From Weeksellaceae bacterium (GTDB lineage: Bacteria; Bacteroidota; Bacteroidia; Flavobacteriales; Weeksellaceae), in NCBI GenBank assembly GCA_019459455.1, contig JAIBEX010000009.1, positions 558,001-622,000 of the forward strand: DNA of 64,000 bases, written 5' to 3'. The position numbers and the translations under genes were made by a program. The notes beneath the pieces were generated by a model, which was given only the letters and a program-made list of their open reading frames with translations, searched no databases and was not told where the DNA came from. Shown here piece by piece: positions 8,277 through 15,759 of the stretch. Positions within the stretch are counted from its first letter, which is position 1. Each line of letters opens with the position of its first letter.

Positions 8277-9047
8277 TCATTCTGGCTGCGGAACAATCTG
8301 CTTTGGCACGCCGTTAAACGCACAATACACGGAATACATTGCGGCGTAGAAGAATGGCGCCGTTGCTAAAATTCCGATACCACAAAAAATAACACCCGCT
8401 ACAGTAATAATGAGGGAAATGAAACTGACCCCAAGGATGGTTCCGTAATTGGAAGAGGCTGTAGCAAAACTTTTTTTGATGGCCTCCAATGCCGTGGCAT
8501 TTTCAAAAAGGATGTAGGGAATCCCCAGAAAGAAAAAAGGAATAATGAAGAACATCGGGATTACACAGAGCATTAATCCAATCATCATTGCCAGTCCCAT
8601 AATAAGACCGAAGATCATATACTGAAGGGTATTCTGACGGAAACCAATAAAAAAGTCACCAAATGCAACAGACTGACCTGTGTTGGCTTTATGCATCGCA
8701 TATACATAACCGGCATAAATGGGGTATAAAAGAAGTCCCAAAAGGTAGGAAAGAGCCATGCTCTCTTTATATCCCGGAACGTCAAAAATCCTGAACATGC
8801 CGCCCGGGTCGGTAAATCCTCCGTCTTTCATCAGGTCTTCCATTTCTGCCTGAGCTTCCAGCGCATTATAGCCAACCAGAGGACCCAGTAGTGAGGAAGC
8901 AACCATGGTGACAATAATCAAAATAAGGGTAACCAGGATGCTCCATCCGATAATTTTTACAAAATTGTTGAACGCGTGACTGATGATATCACTGAAATTT
9001 CGCTGTGGTGCAGTTCCCTGCATGTCAAATTCGTTAAATGTTTCCAT
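8277..9047 (-). CDS. Multi-pass membrane protein, function unknown
   Basis: A 256-residue protein with about six membrane segments, a short hydrophilic N-terminus, and a conserved-looking pattern of a helix ending YPIYAGYVYAMHKAN followed by an amphipathic loop (GDFFIGF). Similar proteins in related genomes have carried a misleading carotenoid-oxygenase label; nothing here supports that. It resembles the next gene (9112-9828) in topology and in the YP...G loop, so the two are probably distant paralogs that might form one membrane complex. It ends at the terminator at 8211-8240. Confidence 0.7.
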   Translation of the reverse strand: METFNEFDMQGTAPQRNFSDIISHAFNNFVKIIGWSILVTLILIIVTMVASSLLGPLVGYNALEAQAEMEDLMKDGGFTDPGGMFRIFDVPGYKESMALSYLLGLLLYPIYAGYVYAMHKANTGQSVAFGDFFIGFRQNTLQYMIFGLIMGLAMMIGLMLCVIPMFFIIPFFFLGIPYILFENATALEAIKKSFATASSNYGTILGVSFISLIITVAGVIFCGIGILATAPFFYAAMYSVYCAFNGVPKQIVPQPE

Positions 9048-9111
9048 TGTAAGTTTTTTAGGTTTCTAAAATAGAATTTTTTCGCCAAGATTCAAAATGA
9101 AATCAGGGATA

Positions 9112-9828
9112 TTATGAATTTTCCTTAAATATGGTGCGGTACAGCGAATAAATCATGGCAGTAGGAAAGGCCAGTGTAAAAGGTAAACCTACTAAGGTAA
9201 TTGCACCAATATATTTAAAAGCGATTGCCACCAGCATCCCTACAAGGATGGCCGGGAAAAAATTTCTCCAGCCCTTTATATTGAAACGGAACGTCTCGAA
9301 AATCTTCTTATCCATGAAAAACATGAGTGGAGCCGTGAAGAGGGTGAGTCCAATCCAAACCGCCGCGAGGACTACGGTTGGGATGGTGTAAAGGAAAATC
9401 ATGAACCAGAAAAGGTAATAGCTCGTATAGATGAAAAAATTCACACCCAGATATCCGGCAAAAAGGTCCTGTATGGTCGGTTTTTCGCCCAGATCTATTT
9501 TTCTGTACATTTTAAAGAGTCCCAGATTCAAAGGATACAGAAAAATAAGGGTACCAATGATCACCCACGAAAAGTTGATGTAATTGGGATTGGCAATCAG
9601 TCCTTTTTGCGCTTCGGCATAAGTCGCTCCGTTTTGCATCTGTTCAATGCTGGCCAAATAATCATCCATGATTCCGTAATGTTCGGCAAAAAAGAAAAGA
9701 ACGGTGATCAGTACGGAAAAATAAATGAGGCTAAACATAACCTGGTAGACCAATGTTTTATTCCAGTAATAAAAGGCGCGGCTCAATATGGACTGAATTG
9801 TTGATTTGCCGGGATGGTTCTGACTCAT
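9112..9828 (-). CDS. Multi-pass membrane protein, paralog of its neighbour
   Basis: A 238-residue protein with about six membrane segments. The ATG at 9828 (MSQNHPGKS) is chosen over an ORF start at 9930, because the extra 34 residues overlap the divergent pabB start and look unlike this family. The loop YPLNLGLFKMYRKIDLGEKP followed by a DLFAGY segment matches the position of the YPIYAGYVYAMH loop in the gene at 8277-9047. Both are minus strand with 64 nt between them. No function can be assigned from the sequence. Confidence 0.7.
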   Translation of the reverse strand: MSQNHPGKSTIQSILSRAFYYWNKTLVYQVMFSLIYFSVLITVLFFFAEHYGIMDDYLASIEQMQNGATYAEAQKGLIANPNYINFSWVIIGTLIFLYPLNLGLFKMYRKIDLGEKPTIQDLFAGYLGVNFFIYTSYYLFWFMIFLYTIPTVVLAAVWIGLTLFTAPLMFFMDKKIFETFRFNIKGWRNFFPAILVGMLVAIAFKYIGAITLVGLPFTLAFPTAMIYSLYRTIFKENS

Positions 9829-9867
9829 GAACTTTAAAATTTTCTGCAAAGTAAGGTTAAAAAAAAT

Positions 9868-9875
9868 TATTTTTG
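9868..9875 (+). promoter_or_regulatory. -7 promoter element of pabB
   Basis: TATTTTTG, ending 5 nt before the ATG at 9880. The predicted transcription start falls on the start codon, which suggests a leaderless mRNA (or use of the ATG at 9916). Confidence 0.55.
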
Positions 9876-9879
9876 CTTT

Positions 9880-10857
9880 ATGAAACCCCATTTCCACCCG
9901 AACTTCGATAAAATGGACGCGCTTTCGCAAAGGAAAGCACCTTTCTTTTTTATATGTGATTTTCTGATGGAAAATGTGGAGATTTACACCCCGGACGAAA
10001 TTGAAAAAAAGGGTCTACTTGTTGATTTTCCAAAATTTACGAGCGGTAAGCGTTCACAGACCACTGCTGTTTCGCTACAGCTGAAGAGTTTTCCGAAGAC
10101 CATTCAGAATTATGGGAAAGGGTTTGACACCGTGCAGAAAAACCTCCATCTGGGCAATTCGTACCTAACAAACTATACCTGTAAGACCGAAATGGAAAAC
10201 AACCTTTCGCTGCAGGAAATTTTCCACAGTGCTAAAGCTAAATACAAAGTCCTGTATAAGGAGAGGTTTGTCTTTTTTTCGCCGGAGACTTTCATTGAAA
10301 TCTTTGATAATGAGATTTTTACCCATCCGATGAAAGGAACCATTGACGCTTCCCAACCAAATGCTGCAGAAGTCCTGAAGAATGATGTTAAGGAGAAAGC
10401 GGAACATTATACCGTAGTTGATTTGCTCCGGAACGATTTAAGCATGGTGGCCGATGAGGTAAAACTGGATGAGTTCCAGCGAATCGATTTTATCGGGACC
10501 GGGCAGAAGAACCTATATGCAATGAGTTCCGAAATTTCCGGCAGGCTGAAACCCGAATTCCGGGGCAGGATTGGCACGGTCATGAAAACGCTGCTGCCCG
10601 CCGGTTCGATATTGGGAGCTCCAAAACAAAAAACTTTGGAGATCATTAGGGAAGCCGAAGATTATGACCGCGGTTTCTATACCGGAGTTTGCGGCTGGTT
10701 CGATGGTGAAAACCTGGATTCCTGTGTCATGATCAGGTTTATGGAAAAGGAAAACGGCAAATTATATTTTAAAAGTGGAGGCGGAATCACGCATTTAAGT
10801 AAATTAGCCGACGAATACCAAGAAATGAAAAATAAGATTTATGTCCCCATTCATTGA
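9880..10857 (+). CDS. pabB: Aminodeoxychorismate synthase component I
   Basis: A 325-residue chorismate-binding enzyme that aminates chorismate to aminodeoxychorismate for p-aminobenzoate and folate. Family motifs: GNSYLTNYT, MKGTIDA, HYTVVDLLRNDLS, LPAGSILGAPKQKTLEII and FYTGVCGWFDG. It is shorter than anthranilate synthase TrpE (~450-500 residues) and lacks the long N-terminal region, as is usual for Bacteroidetes PabB. The amidotransferase PabA is not in the window. The start at 9880 sits directly behind a -7 element; ATG at 9916 (MDALSQ) is a possible alternative. pabC overlaps it by 17 bp. Confidence 0.92.
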   Translation: MKPHFHPNFDKMDALSQRKAPFFFICDFLMENVEIYTPDEIEKKGLLVDFPKFTSGKRSQTTAVSLQLKSFPKTIQNYGKGFDTVQKNLHLGNSYLTNYTCKTEMENNLSLQEIFHSAKAKYKVLYKERFVFFSPETFIEIFDNEIFTHPMKGTIDASQPNAAEVLKNDVKEKAEHYTVVDLLRNDLSMVADEVKLDEFQRIDFIGTGQKNLYAMSSEISGRLKPEFRGRIGTVMKTLLPAGSILGAPKQKTLEIIREAEDYDRGFYTGVCGWFDGENLDSCVMIRFMEKENGKLYFKSGGGITHLSKLADEYQEMKNKIYVPIH

Positions 10858-11467
10858 AAGCATTAAAATCGAGGACCAGGAAGTTTTTCTTCTGGACCTT
10901 CATCAAAAGCGTGTTAACGATACATTTGCCCATTTCGGGCAGGAGGGATCTATCGATCTTTCCAAGATTTTCAAAAACCTGGAACATGATGAGGACGGCA
11001 TGTACAAACTCAAGATTACCTACAGCCTTGACAGGACATTCCGCACGCAGCTTATTCCGTACGCCATATCGGAGATTGATGATTTTCAGCTGGTGGAGAA
11101 TAATTCCTTTGATTATTCCTTCAAATTCGAGGACCGGAAGGAGTTTGAAAGGATGAAGGTAAAAGCCAGGGCAGAGGAAATCATCATTGTGAAGAACAAC
11201 CACATTACCGATACTTCATACTCCAACCTGCTGTTTCTGAAAGGAAAGGACTGGTTCACCCCTTCAACATTTCTTCTGAACGGTGTACAGCGTCAGCACT
11301 TGCTGAAGAAAAAGAAAATTAAGGAAACCGAAATCACGTTGCAGTCGTTAAAGGAATATTCGCATTTCCAGCTTATTAACGCAATGAACGATTTCGACGA
11401 CATGTTCATCTACCCCATGTCAAAAATCAGGAACCTGCCTGAAAATTCGGATTACCTCGAACTGTGA
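10841..11467 (+). CDS. pabC: Aminodeoxychorismate lyase (class IV aminotransferase fold)
   Basis: A 208-residue PLP enzyme of fold type IV that splits aminodeoxychorismate to p-aminobenzoate and pyruvate. Likely PLP lysine K95 lies in KFEDR, and the cofactor-binding segment reads EEIIIVKNNHITDTSYSN, in place of the usual DEVLLLN...EGS.SN. At 208 residues it is shorter than E. coli PabC (269), which is common in this phylum. The overlap with pabB and the shared pathway make the assignment firm. It is convergent with menD, and both pathways draw on chorismate. Confidence 0.9.
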   Translation: MSPFIESIKIEDQEVFLLDLHQKRVNDTFAHFGQEGSIDLSKIFKNLEHDEDGMYKLKITYSLDRTFRTQLIPYAISEIDDFQLVENNSFDYSFKFEDRKEFERMKVKARAEEIIIVKNNHITDTSYSNLLFLKGKDWFTPSTFLLNGVQRQHLLKKKKIKETEITLQSLKEYSHFQLINAMNDFDDMFIYPMSKIRNLPENSDYLEL

Positions 11468-11497
11468 CAGCAGTAAGCGCACAGGACTACATTTTGC

Positions 11498-13162
11498 CTA
11501 AGATAGAAATTCAAAATATCCTTTCAGTATCTCCGCATTTTCAATTTCCGCTGTATCCACTTCCAGAATTTTAGGTTTTGCATCCGGCTTAAAGAAGTTG
11601 TCCAGAACCCTTAACAAAGTATCCTCATCATCTACCTTTGTATAGGAGAATCCGAAATTTTTCGCTAAAAGTTCGGCATTTCTGTGATGCTTTGTAAGTA
11701 TAAATTCATCCAGCGCATTTGTAGAGCTTGGCCCCGGAATGATCTTGAAGATATCGCCACCACCATTGTTGAAAATGATAATCCGTGTGTAGGGCGGAAT
11801 GTATTGGTTCCACAACCCGTTGATGTCATAGAAAAAACTCACTTCTCCCGTAATCAAAAGAGTCGGATTGGCACTCCTCATTGCATAACCCATCGCGGTG
11901 GAGGTGCAGCCGTCAATTCCGCTGGTCCCACGGTTGCAGTGGATCCTGAACTTTTGGAAATCAAACAACTGTGCGTATCGGATGGCCGAACTGTTGCTGA
12001 TATGGACGTGGTAATTCTGCGGTATCTTCAGGGAAAGAACTTCAAACAGTTTGAAGTCGGAGAAGGAGGTGTTTGCACAATATTCCAGATGTTTTGCATC
12101 TCTTTTGTCCCGCAGTACATCCCACAGGTTAAAGTAGGCGTGAGGTTCTAATTTTACGAAATTCAGCAGTTTGCCAAAGAATGCTTCCGGCTGGATTTCA
12201 ATTTTCTGAGTGAGGGAGAAGTACGTATCGGGCTGCCAGACTTCATCGATATGCCAGTGGCCCTTTGGATGTGCTTTCCGCAGAAACTGCTTCACTTTTT
12301 TCGAAACAACATTCTGCCCGACAGTGATGAGCAGGTCCGGTGCATAAGTCCTGCAGTCCTCCTCCGAAAAGCTGAAGATATACCGGTCTATATGACTGAA
12401 AAACTTGTCATTATCCAGGTTGGAAGTGGCTTCCGTTAATATCACTGCACTGTGGTTTTTAACGAGTTGGCTCAGCTGCATCTGCAGTTCTTCGCTGTAC
12501 TCCCGGGTCCCCACTAAGATCAGGATCCTTTTCGAAACATTCCACTCGGCAACCAAATTAGAAGGGAGTTCATATTTTTTCTGGCGGATGGTCTTTTCCA
12601 CGGTCGGATAAAAAGGAAATTCGGAGACAAGGTCGTAAAGCGGTTCCGTCAGAGGAATGTTGATGTGCACCGGACCCTGTTTCTCAAAACAAAGTTCTAT
12701 TGCTTTTTTGATGATACCGAAATTCTCCTCATCTGCATTTTCGCGGTCATCCTCCAAAAGCTGAAAATCGCCGTAGGAATGCTGATGGAACAGGTCTTTC
12801 TGCCGAATGGTCTGTCCATCAAAGATATCCACATAATCCAAGGGCCGGTCAGCGGTCAGAACCAGGAGGGGTACATTCTGATAAAATGCTTCCGTAACCG
12901 CAGGGTAATAGTTGGCAGATGCCGAACCGCTGGTGCACGTGACGGCTACGGGTAATTTTTCGCTCTTTGCCATTCCCAGACCCACGAAACCGGCACTCCT
13001 TTCATCTACGATGCTGTAACAGTTGAATTCATCCGTTTCCGAAAAATGGATCGCCAACGGGGCATTTCGGGAACCCGGCGATATCACGATGTTGAATATT
13101 CCGTACTCTTTTAAAAGATGTGCTAAGATTTGTATGCTGTGTTTGGAAGAGAATTGTTTCAT
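11498..13162 (-). CDS. menD: MenD, SEPHCHC synthase (menaquinone biosynthesis)
   Basis: A 554-residue thiamine diphosphate enzyme that joins isochorismate with 2-oxoglutarate in menaquinone synthesis. N-terminal hallmarks: VISPGSRNAPLAIHF, the catalytic Glu in DERSAGFVGLG, and GSASANYYPAVTEA. The cofactor site in the C-terminal half reads GTSGIDGCTSTAMGYA followed by FFYDINGLWNQ and a NNGGGDIF motif. Its length matches the family. It is divergent from the 2OG oxygenase; each gene has a TAAATTTG element in the 145-bp spacer. The leader would be about 66 nt. Confidence 0.95.
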   Translation of the reverse strand: MKQFSSKHSIQILAHLLKEYGIFNIVISPGSRNAPLAIHFSETDEFNCYSIVDERSAGFVGLGMAKSEKLPVAVTCTSGSASANYYPAVTEAFYQNVPLLVLTADRPLDYVDIFDGQTIRQKDLFHQHSYGDFQLLEDDRENADEENFGIIKKAIELCFEKQGPVHINIPLTEPLYDLVSEFPFYPTVEKTIRQKKYELPSNLVAEWNVSKRILILVGTREYSEELQMQLSQLVKNHSAVILTEATSNLDNDKFFSHIDRYIFSFSEEDCRTYAPDLLITVGQNVVSKKVKQFLRKAHPKGHWHIDEVWQPDTYFSLTQKIEIQPEAFFGKLLNFVKLEPHAYFNLWDVLRDKRDAKHLEYCANTSFSDFKLFEVLSLKIPQNYHVHISNSSAIRYAQLFDFQKFRIHCNRGTSGIDGCTSTAMGYAMRSANPTLLITGEVSFFYDINGLWNQYIPPYTRIIIFNNGGGDIFKIIPGPSSTNALDEFILTKHHRNAELLAKNFGFSYTKVDDEDTLLRVLDNFFKPDAKPKILEVDTAEIENAEILKGYFEFLS

Positions 13163-13233
13163 TTAAAGTTTTTCATGTTATTCCGCCAACGGAAACGATA
13201 CCCCGGGACTGGTTTTTTAGAACCGAAACCGTG

Positions 13234-13241
13234 CAAATTTA
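13234..13241 (-). promoter_or_regulatory. -7 promoter element of menD
   Basis: TAAATTTG on the minus strand, about 70 nt upstream of the menD ATG. Confidence 0.5.
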
Positions 13242-13275
13242 CTGATAATTAAAATTTTAATAATTTAAAATCCTT

Positions 13276-13283
13276 TAAATTTG
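13276..13283 (+). promoter_or_regulatory. -7 promoter element of the 2OG oxygenase gene
   Basis: TAAATTTG, 24 nt upstream of the ATG at 13308, giving a leader of about 19 nt. Confidence 0.6.
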
Positions 13284-13307
13284 CAGATGAATTTTTAATC
13301 CAATAAA

Positions 13308-14258
13308 ATGAAACAAGTTCCCAGTGTGGATTTGCGTGATTTCCTTTCGGGTGACCCGGAACGCAAACAAAAATTTGTAAATGAAATCGGAAAAGCATAC
13401 GAAGAAATTGGCTTTGTAGCCTTGAAAGGCCACTTTCTGGACGACAGTCTGGTTAAGGATCTGTACGGTGAAGTGAAAAATTTCTTTGACCTCCCCGTAG
13501 AGGCCAAGCAGAAATATGAGATACCAGGGATCGGCGGTCAGCGCGGATACGTTGGGTTCGGAAAAGAAACTGCGAAGGGATTCAAGAAAGGAGATTTAAA
13601 GGAATTCTGGCATTTCGGACAGTATCTGGATGCAGGCTCAGAATATTCAGAAATTTATCCGGAGAATGTGCAGGTTGATGAAGTTCCTGAATTTAACGAA
13701 GTGGGGAAGGAAGCTTACAAGATGCTGGAAAAAACCGGGGTCTATGTTTTGCGTGCGCTGGCACTGCATTTAGGACTGGACGAATTTTATTTCGATAAAT
13801 TCGTCAAAGAAGGAAATTCGATTTTAAGGCCCATCCACTATCCGCCCATTACGGAAGAACCTGATAACGCCGTACGGGCAGCAGCGCACGGGGATATCAA
13901 TCTGATTACCCTTCTCATGGGTGCCCAGGGAAAAGGACTTCAGGTGATGAATCATGACGGGGAATGGATTGATGCTATAGCAGAACCGGACGAACTTATG
14001 ATCAATGTTGGGGACATGCTTTCCAGACATACCAACAACAAACTGAAATCGACGATCCATCAGGTGGTGAATCCGCCACGGGAACTTTGGGGAACATCAC
14101 GTTATTCCATTCCGTTCTTTATGCATCCGGTAAGTGAAATGCCTCTGAATGCGCTGGGAAATACAGTAGACGAGAATCATCCCAAGCTGTATGAAGATAT
14201 TACCGCCGGCGAATTTCTTCATGAAAGGCTCGTTGAACTGGGTCTGATTAAACTATAA
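13308..14258 (+). CDS. 2-oxoglutarate/Fe(II) oxygenase, isopenicillin-N-synthase-like
   Basis: A 316-residue cytosolic oxygenase. An N-terminal DIOX_N-type region (residues ~3-120) is followed by a jelly-roll core. Iron ligands H194 and D196 (HGD) and H251, and the 2-oxoglutarate carboxylate clamp R265-x-S267 (RYS), are all present, so the enzyme should be active. Family members hydroxylate or desaturate small molecules, including gibberellins and antibiotics, but the substrate of this widespread Bacteroidetes form is not known. It stands alone between its own promoter and a strong terminator, so the neighbours give no clue. Confidence 0.88.
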   Translation: MKQVPSVDLRDFLSGDPERKQKFVNEIGKAYEEIGFVALKGHFLDDSLVKDLYGEVKNFFDLPVEAKQKYEIPGIGGQRGYVGFGKETAKGFKKGDLKEFWHFGQYLDAGSEYSEIYPENVQVDEVPEFNEVGKEAYKMLEKTGVYVLRALALHLGLDEFYFDKFVKEGNSILRPIHYPPITEEPDNAVRAAAHGDINLITLLMGAQGKGLQVMNHDGEWIDAIAEPDELMINVGDMLSRHTNNKLKSTIHQVVNPPRELWGTSRYSIPFFMHPVSEMPLNALGNTVDENHPKLYEDITAGEFLHERLVELGLIKL

Positions 14259-14276
14259 GATACTTAAACTAAAGAG

Positions 14277-14306
14277 GACGGACCATTTGGATCCGTCTTT
14301 TTTTTT
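14277..14306 (+). terminator. Terminator of the 2OG oxygenase gene
   Basis: Stem GACGGA (14277-14282) with TCCGTC (14292-14297), with an inner CCA/TGG, followed by a run of T from 14298. Confidence 0.85.
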
Positions 14307-14325
14307 CCGGCGGTGCAGGTGCTTA

Positions 14326-15366
14326 TTAAAAGAGCCGCAGTTGCTGGTCCTTAGACCCAGTAAAATTTTCTGTGGAGAGGTTCCGAGGCTCCTGGTTCTT
14401 GAAAAACTTCCTTTTCCCGAGCGCGAACGTGTCATGGATCATCCCCGCAATGTTTCCCTCGCCTTTATACCTCTCATGGAATCTTTTCTCTCCGAGATGC
14501 CCTCCCCGCATCGATCGTATTAAGTTCAACACCTTTTGGGCGCGCTCAGGAAAATTAGCGTTGATCCAGTTTATGAAAACTGGTTCCACCGTGTCATTCA
14601 GCCTCACAATGATATAGCCGAAACTCTGTGCCCCGGCTTCAGAGACGGATTTCAGGATGGTCAGGCTCTCATCACTGGTCAGTCCGGGAATCACCGGCGC
14701 GACCATGACTCCCGTTGGAATCTTGTTTTCAGAAAGGATTTCAATCGCTTTAAGCTTATTGTAAACGGAAGAGGTTCTGGGCTCCATTTTCCTGCGAATT
14801 TCTTCATTTACGGTAGGGATACTGAAGGAGACGGACACGAGATTCTGTTCCGCCAGCGGTTTCAGGATATCTAGATCTCTTAATACAAGGGCGTTTTTCG
14901 TCAGTATGGAAACCGGATGCCGGTAATCCAGACAAAGCTGTAAAATTTTACGGGTAATCTCAAAAGTCCTCTCTGCAGGCTGATAGCAGTCCGTATTGCC
15001 GGAAAGTGATATCGTTTTTGGAACATAATTCCTTTTCTGAAAAAATTTTTCCAGAAGTTCGGGTGCATTTTTCTTCACCATGATCTTTCTTTCGAAATCG
15101 GTTCCGGCTGAAAATCCCCAGAATTCGTGGGTTGGCCTGGCAAAACAGTAGGAGCAGCCGTGTTCACAGCCCTGATAGGGATTAAGAGAATATTCCATCA
15201 TAAGGTCCGGGCTTTTAACAGGATTTACAATGCTCTTCGGGAATACCTCAGTGAACGATGTTTTAGCCTTTTCAACATCCTCTGGAGCCGGTTCAAAGGT
15301 ATAGCGGTCGAAACGGTTGATTTCGTTTCGCTGTGCGCCCTGTCCTTTGATGCTGTTATCGTCCAT
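14326..15366 (-). CDS. PA0069-family radical SAM protein
   Basis: A 346-residue radical SAM enzyme. The cluster motif is C-x3-C-x2-C in NPYQGCEHGCSYCFARP, and the arrangement with THEFWGFSAGTDFE and VKKNAPELL matches the PA0069 (SplB-like) family. No substrate is established for the family; the relation to spore photoproduct lyase is distant. The start is set at ATG 15366. A longer frame from TTG at 15378 is possible, but that codon lies inside the -7 element TATTTTTG (15376-15383) and so could not be transcribed from this promoter. The C-terminus (KFFKNQEPRN...QLRLF) is basic. Confidence 0.85.
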   Translation of the reverse strand: MDDNSIKGQGAQRNEINRFDRYTFEPAPEDVEKAKTSFTEVFPKSIVNPVKSPDLMMEYSLNPYQGCEHGCSYCFARPTHEFWGFSAGTDFERKIMVKKNAPELLEKFFQKRNYVPKTISLSGNTDCYQPAERTFEITRKILQLCLDYRHPVSILTKNALVLRDLDILKPLAEQNLVSVSFSIPTVNEEIRRKMEPRTSSVYNKLKAIEILSENKIPTGVMVAPVIPGLTSDESLTILKSVSEAGAQSFGYIIVRLNDTVEPVFINWINANFPERAQKVLNLIRSMRGGHLGEKRFHERYKGEGNIAGMIHDTFALGKRKFFKNQEPRNLSTENFTGSKDQQLRLF

Positions 15367-15375
15367 ATGGTTCGG

Positions 15376-15383
15376 CAAAAATA
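15376..15383 (-). promoter_or_regulatory. -7 promoter element of the PA0069-type gene
   Basis: TATTTTTG on the minus strand. The predicted start is about 5 nt before the ATG at 15366, so the leader is nearly absent. This decides the start codon. Confidence 0.6.
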
Positions 15384-15410
15384 AACTAATGTAATTTACT
15401 TAAGTGAAGG

Positions 15411-15441
15411 TCAAAAAAAATCCTGTAAAAAGTACAGGATT
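15411..15441 (-). terminator. Terminator of the 15461-15655 gene
   Basis: Stem AATCCTGT (15419-15426) with ACAGGATT (15434-15441), followed on the minus strand by eight T. A second copy of ACAGGATT at 15455-15462 could pair with the same arm. Confidence 0.85.
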
Positions 15442-15460
15442 AAGTTTTGTTGCTACAGGA

Positions 15461-15655
15461 TTAGAGCATGGCAAGATATTCTACGCCATGATTCCCTTCC
15501 TCCCTGTATCGTTTATCAAAATGCCTGTGGAAATCGGAATAGTAATCGTCATAATCCCTGTGTTTTTTTGAGAAGAATTTCCGCAAACCAAAAATTCCCA
15601 AACCGATAAGGATTCCCAAACTTCCGGCCAATATGATTCCTGTTTCTTTTTTCAT
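15461..15655 (-). CDS. Small single-pass membrane protein, function unknown
   Basis: A 64-residue protein with one glycine-rich membrane helix (residues ~6-24, IILAGSLGILIGLGIFGL) followed by a charged, Asp/Tyr/His-rich tail (HRDYDDYYSDFHRHF). ATG at 15655 is preferred to the ATG at 15661, which would add only Met-Tyr. A clean terminator directly follows, which supports a real gene. I do not recognise the family. The short N-terminus and basic flank after the helix suggest that the tail faces the cytoplasm. Confidence 0.6.
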   Translation of the reverse strand: MKKETGIILAGSLGILIGLGIFGLRKFFSKKHRDYDDYYSDFHRHFDKRYREEGNHGVEYLAML

Positions 15656-15736
15656 ATACAAGATTTAATTAAAAACGGTGTGCAAAATTTGTTCCTTTTA
15701 ACGATGCTCTGTTTTAAATAATAGTTAAATTTTGTT

Positions 15737-15744
15737 TAATTTTG
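15737..15744 (+). promoter_or_regulatory. -7 promoter element of the S9A peptidase gene
   Basis: TAATTTTG, 16 nt upstream of the ATG at 15760. It overlaps the TTG at 15742, which is therefore not the start. Confidence 0.55.
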
Positions 15745-15759
15745 AAAAAAAGCAAACTA

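Noticed and set aside
14287-14874. Plus-strand frames of 78-112 codons under the radical SAM gene
   Set aside because: They are antisense shadows of a well-supported coding sequence.
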